Under the pieces are notes generated by a model, which had not been told where the DNA came from, searched no databases, and saw nothing but the letters and a program-made list of their open reading frames with translations. From assembly GCA_934373635.1 (NCBI GenBank), contig CAKROZ010000002.1:1-64000 (forward strand): DNA of 64,000 nt, given 5' to 3'. Positions within the stretch are counted from its first letter, which is position 1, and every line of letters starts with the position of its first letter. This DNA is from an uncultured Eubacteriales bacterium. Its GTDB lineage: Bacteria; Bacillota; Clostridia; Oscillospirales; CAG-272. Made by a program: the position numbers and the translations under genes. Of this stretch, positions 26,128 through 33,165 are shown one piece after another.

Positions 26128-27000
26128 ATGGATCAGAAAATTCAGAAAAAAACCACGCTCTCGGTAATCCGCTATTGGATGCTTCTCTGCATCGGAAACA
26201 TCATGGTTGCCGCTGGAATTTACTTTTTCAAGGCGCCGAACGGCTTCGCCTTCGGAGGCGTGAGCGGCATTTCCATTCTGCTTGCAAAGCTCCTTCCCGT
26301 TCTCTCACAGGCGACCTACATGACGATCCTGAACGTGCTGTTGCTCCTGCTCGGTATTCTCTTTCTCGGGCGCGGGTGTGGCATCAAGACCATTCTCTGC
26401 GCGATGATGATCTCCCTCGTTAACCAGTTTTTCGAGACGTTCCTTCCCATCTCTGCACCCCTGACCACCGAGCCGCTGCTCGAGCTGGTATTCGCCGTTC
26501 TTCTGACGGGCTTCGGCTCCGCGATCCTGTTCAACTGCAACGCTTCGAGCGGGGGCACCGACATTATCGCCCTGATCCTGAAAAAATATACCAACCTCAA
26601 TGTCGGACAGGCACTGCTCATCGCCGACATCGTGGTCGCCGCCTCTACCTTCTTTGTCTATGACGTGCAAACGGGGCTTTTCTCCGTGCTCGGTCTGTTC
26701 TCGAAGGTCTTCCTTCTCGACGACGTCATCGAGAATTTCAACATGTGCAAGGCATTCACCGTCATCACGACGAAGCCCGAGGAGATTGATGATTTCATCT
26801 TCCATGAGATGGATCACAGCGCGACGCTCTACGATGCGCGCGGTGCCTATTCGGGCACGCCCCGCAAGGTAATGATTACAGTGTGCAAGCGCTTTGAGGC
26901 GCCCCGCCTACGCAAAAAGATCAAGGAGATCGACCCGCACGCGTTTATCATCATCACAAAGACCAGCGAGATCCTCGGAAAAGGATTCCTCGACGCGTGA
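26128..27000 (+). CDS. YitT family membrane protein
   Basis: 290 residues. The start at 26128 is the first ATG matching the family. Five to six membrane helices cover residues about 12-180 (IGNIMVAAGIYFFKAPNGFA and GGVSGISILLAKLLP are typical, as is the NCNASSGGTDIIALILKKYT region near 140). The C-terminal DUF2179 domain (about 200-290) includes THSRG-like VTVCKRFEAPRLRKKIKEID. Function in the family is unknown; a transport role is often assumed. It has its own promoter and a structured leader. Confidence 0.88.
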   Translation: MDQKIQKKTTLSVIRYWMLLCIGNIMVAAGIYFFKAPNGFAFGGVSGISILLAKLLPVLSQATYMTILNVLLLLLGILFLGRGCGIKTILCAMMISLVNQFFETFLPISAPLTTEPLLELVFAVLLTGFGSAILFNCNASSGGTDIIALILKKYTNLNVGQALLIADIVVAASTFFVYDVQTGLFSVLGLFSKVFLLDDVIENFNMCKAFTVITTKPEEIDDFIFHEMDHSATLYDARGAYSGTPRKVMITVCKRFEAPRLRKKIKEIDPHAFIIITKTSEILGKGFLDA

Positions 27001-27590
27001 TTGCAATTTTGTTTTATCTTTAACGAGCTTTATGACGAAACCCGGGAAAATGCATCGTCGGTGAAACAAACCTCGGCAACCGCATTGGAGGCAGAAGCGC
27101 CGGGGACGTGGGTGGATCCCGCAAAGCTGCCGACCGCCTCAAAGGAACTGATCGGCGTTCAGCTGACGATCTCCGTGAAGCGTGGAATTTCGGAAGCGGT
27201 GGTATTTGCGTACTCGCCGGCGAATGAAAAAGGGGAGGAACAGCTTCTTCTGATCTATTCGCCCGATGAAACAAGCTGTCGTCCGATCATTCTTTCGCTC
27301 AAGACTACGGATCGATGGAGGCATTTCTCGCAGAGAAAAACGCCTTCTGCGGGGTCGTGCGTACGATCGCCATCGGTGCGGATGATTACCCCTACAATCT
27401 TAACTCCGTGCTTGTGGCAAAGGAAGAGGGCGGCAAGGTTGGCGATGCGTCCTCCGAGGTCGTCTACGGTATGCTGCTCCCCGAGGACGGTGCCGTCGTG
27501 CCTTATGTTTTTGACAGCTCCGCGGTATATACAAAGAATTTTGAACGCACGCTCGAACGTTTTCACATTCCTGCGATGAAGAAATCGTAA
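27001..27590 (+). pseudogene. Frameshifted gene of unknown family
   Basis: Directly after the yitT stop, one frame reads WVDPAKLPTASKELIGVQLT, ISEAVVFAYSPANEKGEEQL and LIYSPDETSCRPIILSLK up to about 27303. A second frame then continues as MEAFLAEKNAFCGVVRTI, ADDYPYNLNSVLVAKEE and FERTLERFHIPAMKKS to the TAA at 27590. Together they look like one protein of about 190 residues broken by a single indel near 27305. I do not recognise the family. It ends at a strong terminator, so it once closed the yitT transcript. Confidence 0.6.
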
Positions 27591-27607
27591 GGACGGAGAA
27601 AATGCGG

Positions 27608-27642
27608 CGCGCCCGTCGGAAATCCGACGGGCGCGTTTTTTT
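27608..27642 (+). terminator. Intrinsic terminator after the pseudogene
   Basis: A 12-bp GC-rich stem CGCGCCCGTCGG / CCGACGGGCGCG, 4-base loop and seven T. Confidence 0.92.
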
Positions 27643-27689
27643 GCTTGCGGCAGAGCTACACTAAACGGGGCCGCGTACGGCATCCCGCC

Positions 27690-27840
27690 CGTGAAGACGT
27701 TCTCTCTTCCCTGCTTTCGTAACGGACGCGGAGGAAAAATTGTCATGAATCCCGAGGGCGACGGCGGAGTTTATTTTCCGTAGAGTCCGCGAAGGGCAGC
27801 AGAGCCCACTCTCCGTAGAGCCCACGGAGGGCGGCAGAGC
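27690..27840 (-). repeat. Decayed duplications of the birA 3' end
   Basis: 27690-27770 aligns with the birA 3' coding sequence (for example CGTGAAGACG, GGACGCGGAGG and ATCCCGAGGGCGACGGCGGAG in the same order as in 27875-27960). From 27778, three diverged copies of a ~33-bp unit starting TCCGTAGAG and containing GGGCGGCAGAGCC lead up to the birA stop region. Confidence 0.75.
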
Positions 27841-28824
27841 CTATTCTCCGTAGAGTCCGCGGACGGCGACCTCGCCCGTGAAGACGGTCTGCTCTTCTTC
27901 GTTTTCGTAGCGGACGCGGAGGGAGAAGTCGTCGTTGATCCCGAGGGCGACGGCGGAGCGGTCGCCGCCCGGGGCGCGGACGATGACTTGTCTTCCCGTC
28001 GTGACGTTCGCCGCGCGGTATTCTTCGAGATATGCGGCGGTCTCCGTGGGGAATGCCGCCGTCATTTCATCCATCTTTGCGATCAGGGCGGCGGCGAGGC
28101 GGGGCGCGGAGATCTCCTCTCCGCTCTCGGCGGCGAGGGAGGTCGCCTTGCATCGCAGCTCTTCGGGGAAGTCCTCTTTTCTCTCGGAGACATTGATGCC
28201 GATGCCGATCACGGCAAAGTCAATATGCCCGCTCTCGCTCTCAAGAGAGAGCTCGGTCAGGATGCCCGCGATCTTGCGCTCGTTCAGGATCAGGTCGTTC
28301 ACCCACTTGATGCCGACGGAAAGTCCGCACGCCGACAGAATGGCGCGTCGGGCGGCGACGGCGGTCAGGGCGGTGAGGACGGTGCTGTCCTCCGGGGTAC
28401 AGGTCGGGCGGAAGAGATAGGAGAGATACACCCCCTTCCCCTTCGGGGACAGGAAGGAACGCCCGCGCCTGCCCCGCCCCGCGGTCTGCGCGGCAGAGAT
28501 CACGACGGTGCCGCTCGGCGCACCGTCGGCGGCAAGCTCCTTCGCCCTCTTATTTGTGGAGTCGATGGTGTCAAAGCAAAAGACGTTCTCCGCCCGTTTT
28601 TCGGGCAGATAGGGCAATATCTCACCAAGTGTCAGGCGGGGAGCACCGCGGGTCAGGCGGTAGCCGCGATTGGTCAGGGAGGCGATGTCATAGCCCTCCT
28701 CTCGCAGGGTTGCGACCGCCTTGCTGACCGTCATGCGGCTGACGCCGAGCTTTTCACTCATGACCTCCCCCGACAAAAATCCGTCCGTCGAAAGAAGCAA
28801 CGCGAGAACGTTATCCTTCATCAT
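27841..28824 (-). CDS. birA: Bifunctional biotin ligase / biotin operon repressor
   Basis: 327 residues from the ATG at 28824, chosen because GGGAG precedes it and MKDNVLALL is the usual N-terminus; starts at 28845 or 28947 are possible. An N-terminal HTH (about 15-60, LGVSRMTVSKAVATL) is followed by the ligase domain with GRGRRGRSFLSPKGKG (about 122) and KWVNDLIL (about 180), and a C-terminal SH3-like domain. It biotinylates carboxylases and, as biotinyl-AMP complex, represses biotin genes. It is divergent from bioY with operator-like sites between. Confidence 0.93.
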   Translation of the reverse strand: MMKDNVLALLLSTDGFLSGEVMSEKLGVSRMTVSKAVATLREEGYDIASLTNRGYRLTRGAPRLTLGEILPYLPEKRAENVFCFDTIDSTNKRAKELAADGAPSGTVVISAAQTAGRGRRGRSFLSPKGKGVYLSYLFRPTCTPEDSTVLTALTAVAARRAILSACGLSVGIKWVNDLILNERKIAGILTELSLESESGHIDFAVIGIGINVSERKEDFPEELRCKATSLAAESGEEISAPRLAAALIAKMDEMTAAFPTETAAYLEEYRAANVTTGRQVIVRAPGGDRSAVALGINDDFSLRVRYENEEEQTVFTGEVAVRGLYGE

Positions 28825-28863
28825 TTCGGGTATCTCCCTGTGCATTTCAATGATTTTTCCTTT

Positions 28864-28892
28864 ATTATACATGATTTTTCGGCAATTGTAAA
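28864..28892 (-). promoter_or_regulatory. Promoter of birA
   Basis: TTTACA (28887-28892), 17-base spacer, TATAAT (28864-28869) on the minus strand. The -35 lies inside the first BirA-like operator. Confidence 0.8.
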
Positions 28893-28915
28893 TAGTTTTC
28901 AAAAAATATTGACAA
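28886..28915. promoter_or_regulatory. BirA-like operator 1
   Basis: TTGTAA (28886-28891), 18 bases, TGACAA (28910-28915): an inverted repeat of the type bound by dimeric BirA. It covers the -35 elements of both birA and bioY. Confidence 0.65.
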
Positions 28916-28937
28916 TTTTCGCTTTGTATGCTATAAT
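28909..28937 (+). promoter_or_regulatory. Promoter of bioY
   Basis: TTGACA (28909-28914), 17-base spacer, TATAAT (28932-28937). Confidence 0.9.
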
Positions 28938-28966
28938 TGTAAAGCAAATAAAAATTCGGATTACAA
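28937..28966. promoter_or_regulatory. BirA-like operator 2
   Basis: TTGTAA (28937-28942), 18 bases, TTACAA (28961-28966), a perfect inverted repeat with the same spacing as operator 1. It begins at the last base of the bioY -10 and ends just before the start codon, so binding would block transcription. Confidence 0.75.
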
Positions 28967-28976
28967 TCGAGGGCAT

Positions 28977-29552
28977 ATGGAAAACGAAGTCAAGGCAAAA
29001 CGGAAAAAGAAGCTGACGGTCGCCGATCTGACGAAGATCGCGCTCCTCGCGGCACTCATGGCGGTCTCGGCATGGATTACGATTCCGATCCCGCCAATCT
29101 CCTTCACTCTCCAGATCTTCGCGGTGTATGCGGCGCTGTTTTTGCTCGGGGGCAAGCGCGGAGTGCTCGCAATCCTGCTCTACCTTGCCATCGGGGCGGT
29201 GGGCGTACCCGTGTTCTCGGGCTTTCGCGGCGGGGTCGGTGTTCTGCTCGGGGTGACGGGCGGGTATCTTGTCGGCTTTCTTGTCGCGGGGTTGGTCTAT
29301 GCGGCCGTGACGGCGCGCGGAAGAGAGACGCCCTTCTTCCTCACCTTGGGAATCGTGCTTTCCCTGCTCTCCTGCTACGCGTTCGGGACGGCGTGGTATC
29401 TGATATTGTATCTCACCTCGACGGGTCCCGTAGCGCTCGGTACGGTGCTCATGGGATGTGTCGTCCCCTTCCTTCTTCCCGACGCGGTAAAAATCCTGCT
29501 CGCCTATCTTGTGGCGACGGCGGTGAAGAAGAGCATGAAAATGATGAATTAA
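28977..29552 (+). CDS. bioY: Biotin transporter BioY
   Basis: 191 residues with six membrane helices. BioY hallmarks are IPIPPISFTLQIFAVYAALF (about 38-57), LLYLAIGAVGVPVFSGFRGG (about 71-90) and TGGYLVGFLVAG (about 98). It is the biotin-specific S component of an ECF transporter. The ATG lies only three bases after GAGGG, an unusually tight spacing. Together with birA and the operators this indicates that biotin uptake is repressed when biotin is plentiful. No biotin synthesis genes are seen in this window. Confidence 0.93.
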   Translation: MENEVKAKRKKKLTVADLTKIALLAALMAVSAWITIPIPPISFTLQIFAVYAALFLLGGKRGVLAILLYLAIGAVGVPVFSGFRGGVGVLLGVTGGYLVGFLVAGLVYAAVTARGRETPFFLTLGIVLSLLSCYAFGTAWYLILYLTSTGPVALGTVLMGCVVPFLLPDAVKILLAYLVATAVKKSMKMMN

Positions 29553-29577
29553 GAATTATGAATTATGAATTTGAATT
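29549..29577. repeat. AT-rich GAATTATGAATTATGAATT-type repeat, copy 1
   Basis: Short direct repeats of GAATTA(T/A)G at the end of bioY. A related stretch occurs at 44664-44699. Both are strikingly AT-rich against a GC-rich background. Confidence 0.6.
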
Positions 29578-29684
29578 GGGTGCGAAGTCTTACGGATTTT
29601 TTTCATGGTGAGGTTTGCGGAAGACGTTCTGTTTTTGCCGTTTATGAGCCTGTCTCGATTTTTACTTTCCGCTCAGATTCGTTC

Positions 29685-29716
29685 AAAAGGGCTGTCCTTT
29701 GCGGGACAGCCCTTTT
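29685..29716. terminator. Bidirectional terminator between bioY and tgt
   Basis: A 13-bp stem AAAAGGGCTGTCC / GGACAGCCCTTTT with a short loop, between two convergent genes. Confidence 0.85.
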
Positions 29717-29807
29717 GATTCGTGATACCGCCTTCCGCCGAAGGCGGTGGATGTTGTGCTTTCGTTCGGAGTTTGCGGGGGTCGGTGCTTTTGCCGACGC
29801 GGCGGCG

Positions 29808-30950
29808 TTATCGTTCTACGGGGGTGGCGAGCTTATCCTTCCATGTACGGTAGAAGGACTCATACTCGCCCGCGTCGAGGGCGTCGCGGATCTTCTGCAT
29901 GAGTTCGTTATAGAAGAAGAGGTTATGCAGCACGGCGAGGCGCATCCCGAGCATTTCCTTCGCCTTGAAGAGATGACGGATATAAGCACGGGAATAGCGG
30001 CGGCAGGCGGGGCATCCGCACCCCTCCGAGATCGGACGGGGATCGGTCTTATAGGCTTCGTTGTTGATGTTGATCTTTCCCTGCCATGTAAAAAGGTTGC
30101 CGTGTCTCGCGTTTCGGCTCGGCATGACGCAATCGAAGAAATCGACGCCGCGGTAGACCGCCTCGACGATGTTCTGCGGGGTGCCGACTCCCATGAGGTA
30201 ACGGGGCTTGTCCTTCGGCATATAAGGCTCCACCGTCTCGATGATATGGTACATGGTCTCGGCATCCTCGCCGACGGCGAGTCCGCCGATGGCGTAGCCG
30301 TCGCAGGGTACCTTTGCCGTTTCAATCATATTCTCGATGCGCAGGTCCTCATAGGTGCCGCCCTGATTGATCCCGAAGAGAAGCTGATGCGGGTTGACCG
30401 TGCCCTCCTCGGCGTTCAGACGGTCAAGCTCGGCGCGGCAACGCTTCAACCAACGGACCGTGCGCTCCTCGGACGCCTTGACGTAGGCGTAGGGCGAGGG
30501 GTTCTCGATGCACTCGTCGAACGCCATCGCGATGGTAGAGCCGATGTGCGACTGGATGCGCATGGACTCCTCGGGTCCCATGAAGATGCGTTTGCCGTCG
30601 ACGTGGGAATTGAAGGAGACGCCCTCCTCGGTGATCTTCCGAAGCTTCGCAAGCGAGAAGACCTGAAATCCGCCCGAGTCGGTAAGGATGGGACGATCCC
30701 AGTTGAAAAACCGATGCAATCCGCCCATGCGGTAGATCACATCGTCCCCCGGGCGGATGTGGAGGTGATAGGTATTGGACAGCTCGACCTGACAGCCGAC
30801 CTCGCGGAGGTCGTCGGTGGAGATGCCCCCCTTGATGGCGGCGGAGGTGCCGACGTTCATGAACACAGGGGTCTCAATGGTGCCGTGAACCGTCTCGAAG
30901 CGGGCGCGTCTTGCTTTTCCTTCGGTTTTCAGAAGTTCGAATTTTGCCAT
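29808..30950 (-). CDS. tgt: Queuine tRNA-ribosyltransferase
   Basis: 380 residues, full length. The substrate pocket motif is DSGGFQVFSL (about residue 90), the recognition loop is MGVGTPQNIVEAVYRGVDFF with DCVMPSRNARHG (about 255-285, Asp nucleophile), and the zinc site is GCGCPACRRYSRAYIRHL (about 312). It exchanges the guanine at position 34 of GUN-anticodon tRNAs for a queuosine precursor. It starts 18 nt after mutL, so it closes the miaB-ymcA-mutS-mutL operon. In many relatives miaA holds this place. Confidence 0.97.
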   Translation of the reverse strand: MAKFELLKTEGKARRARFETVHGTIETPVFMNVGTSAAIKGGISTDDLREVGCQVELSNTYHLHIRPGDDVIYRMGGLHRFFNWDRPILTDSGGFQVFSLAKLRKITEEGVSFNSHVDGKRIFMGPEESMRIQSHIGSTIAMAFDECIENPSPYAYVKASEERTVRWLKRCRAELDRLNAEEGTVNPHQLLFGINQGGTYEDLRIENMIETAKVPCDGYAIGGLAVGEDAETMYHIIETVEPYMPKDKPRYLMGVGTPQNIVEAVYRGVDFFDCVMPSRNARHGNLFTWQGKININNEAYKTDPRPISEGCGCPACRRYSRAYIRHLFKAKEMLGMRLAVLHNLFFYNELMQKIRDALDAGEYESFYRTWKDKLATPVER

Positions 30951-30968
30951 GATATTTGCGGGTACTCC

Positions 30969-33035
30969 TTATTTGATACGATCGAAGCGGCGGTCAAGCT
31001 CCCGCTTCGAAAGACGGTAGGCGATCGGTCTGCCGTGCGGACAGACGATGATGTCGGGCATGGAAAGCACCTTGGCGATCAGCCAATCGATGACGGGGCG
31101 CTCGTAATGGCGTCCGCCCTTAATCGCCGCCTTGCAGGCAATTTGATAAAGTGCCTTTTCGCGGCGGATCGCCTCGGTGTTGGCAGGGGTGCCGCGTCCC
31201 GCGGCAAGCTCTGCGGTCATCGATACGAAGAGGTCGGCGGCATCCGACGCGCCGATGGCGTCGGGAATGGCGGTAAGCGCGACGCCATCCGCCGTGAGGT
31301 CGTAGGTAAAGCCGACCGACTCGAGCTCCTCCCGATATTCGGTCGCGGCGGAAAGCTCCTCGGGTGAGAGAGAGACGGGGAGCGGCAGAAGCAGGCTCTG
31401 CGCGGCGACTCTGCCGTCCCGCTCCCGCGAGTGCTTGATCTCCTCGAAGAGGATGCGCTCGTGCGCGGCGTGCTTATCGATCACGAGAAGCTCGTCGTCA
31501 CGCTCGACCATGAGATAGCAGTCAAAGGCTTCCCCGACGTAGCGATACGGGGGAAGGTCGGAGATCGGGGTCGCGGGTTCCGCCCCTCCCGCGGGAATTT
31601 CCTCCGTTCTCGGAGTGGAGCCGAACATCGGCGCGGATGCCGATGAAGGAGCGGACGTCGATGCGACCGTCGGGGCGGGGGCGGGGGTCGGTGAGGGAGG
31701 CGTATCGCGATAGGTGCGCAGAAGGTCAAGCGACTCCCTCGGCGTCATCTCGGAAATCCCCGTATGTCCCGCGCCGCTCGACACCGAGAGGCGGGAGGGC
31801 AACGGGTCGCGCTCGGGGGGAGCGCCCTTCGTGCCGGGAGAGTAGGAAAAAGAGGTGCGCGGTGCGCTCACGGGGGTGTCGAAGGGAGAGCGGGCGGGTG
31901 CCTCGGGACGCGGCTGTCTGACAGGCGGGGGGACGGTGCCAAGGGTGATCTGCTCCCCTTTCGGCTTCTCGCCGAGGGGGACGAAGGCGCCGACGGTCTT
32001 CGCATCCTTGAGGGAGTCCCGTCCAAGGGTCATTTCGGGACGGTAGGCGGCACTCTCGAGCGCGCGGCGAACGGTGTGATAGACCGCCTCGAAGACGGGG
32101 CGCTCATCCGAGAATTTAACCTCGAGCTTCGCGGGGTGGACGTTGACATCCACCGACGAGGGGCTCATGGAAAGAGAAATGACGCAGGCGGGAAAACACT
32201 CGGGGGCGATGTAGGAGGTATACGCCTTTTCGAGTGCCGCCGCGGCGGTGAGACTCTTGACGTATCTTCCGTTGATAAAAAAGTTTTCAAGGTTGCGGTT
32301 CTTGCGGACGTTTTCACTCGTCCCGATGTATCCCGAGACGCGAATTCCGTTCGCTTCACCGTCGATATGTAATGTTTTCTTTGCAAAATCGCGCCCGAGG
32401 ACGGCGGAGATGGCAGAAAGAAGGTTGCCGTCACCCGGGGTCTTGAATTTCTCTTCCCCGTCGATCAGGAGTTGAATCGAGATGTCGGGGCGGGAGAGGG
32501 CGACGCGCTCGACGAGGGCGGCGACATTCATCGCCTCGGTGGAATCCTTCTTCAAAAACTTCCGTCTTGCGGGGACGTTGTAGAAGAGGTTCTCGACCAC
32601 GACGGTGGTACCGTCGGCGGCGCCGACATCGGTGATGTCGATGACGCGTCCTCCCTCGGAGGTGAGCATGGAGGCGGTCTCTGCCTCCTTGGTCTTGGTA
32701 ATGACGGTGACCTCGGACACCGAGCTGATGGCGGCGAGCGCCTCTCCGCGGAAGCCGAGGGTCATGATGGAGGCGAGATCCTCCTTGCCGTGGATCTTAC
32801 TCGTGGCGTGCCGTTTCAGGGCGACGGGAAGGTCCTCCTTCTCCATGCCGCAACCGTTGTCCGAGACGCGGATCAGGGCGACGCCGCCCCGCTTGATCTC
32901 CGCGACGATCTCGGTAGCGCCCGCGTCGATGGAATTCTCGATGAGCTCCTTCAAGACGGAGGAGGGGCGCTCGACCACCTCGCCCGCGGCGATGAGGTTC
33001 GCGACCTCGAAGCTCAGAACATTGATCTTTCCCAT
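30969..33035 (-). CDS. mutL: DNA mismatch repair protein MutL
   Basis: 688 residues. The GHKL ATPase is intact: ELIENSIDAGATEI (N-box), DNGCGM, TSKIHGKEDL and GFRGEALAAISSVSEV. A Pro/Ser/Ala-rich linker lies at about 385-490. The C-terminal endonuclease domain has DKHAAHERILFEE (about 513), which replaces the usual DQHAxxE with DKHA, plus ACKAAIKGG and CPHGRPIAY near the end. It links MutS mismatch recognition to strand incision. It lies 129 nt downstream of mutS in the same orientation. Confidence 0.96.
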   Translation of the reverse strand: MGKINVLSFEVANLIAAGEVVERPSSVLKELIENSIDAGATEIVAEIKRGGVALIRVSDNGCGMEKEDLPVALKRHATSKIHGKEDLASIMTLGFRGEALAAISSVSEVTVITKTKEAETASMLTSEGGRVIDITDVGAADGTTVVVENLFYNVPARRKFLKKDSTEAMNVAALVERVALSRPDISIQLLIDGEEKFKTPGDGNLLSAISAVLGRDFAKKTLHIDGEANGIRVSGYIGTSENVRKNRNLENFFINGRYVKSLTAAAALEKAYTSYIAPECFPACVISLSMSPSSVDVNVHPAKLEVKFSDERPVFEAVYHTVRRALESAAYRPEMTLGRDSLKDAKTVGAFVPLGEKPKGEQITLGTVPPPVRQPRPEAPARSPFDTPVSAPRTSFSYSPGTKGAPPERDPLPSRLSVSSGAGHTGISEMTPRESLDLLRTYRDTPPSPTPAPAPTVASTSAPSSASAPMFGSTPRTEEIPAGGAEPATPISDLPPYRYVGEAFDCYLMVERDDELLVIDKHAAHERILFEEIKHSRERDGRVAAQSLLLPLPVSLSPEELSAATEYREELESVGFTYDLTADGVALTAIPDAIGASDAADLFVSMTAELAAGRGTPANTEAIRREKALYQIACKAAIKGGRHYERPVIDWLIAKVLSMPDIIVCPHGRPIAYRLSKRELDRRFDRIK

Positions 33036-33068
33036 GGCGTTCCTTTCGAAGATTTCTTTTTTCGGTGG

Positions 33069-33165
33069 GGTGAGGATTTCTTCCTTTTTCGGGAAGATTT
33101 TTCCTCTTTTCGACGGGCGGTGAGGATTTCCTCCCGATTTTCGGGAAGTTTTTCCTCTGTTCGGT
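33069..33165. repeat. Two ~50-bp direct repeats between mutS and mutL
   Basis: Units start TGAGGATTTC at 33071 and 33121 and share GGGAAG and TTTTTCCTCT. A shorter partial copy may precede them. Confidence 0.65.

Noticed and set aside
28845..28947. Longer BirA N-terminus starting upstream
   Set aside because: It would translate through the birA -10 element and operator; the HTH domain begins properly at 28824.
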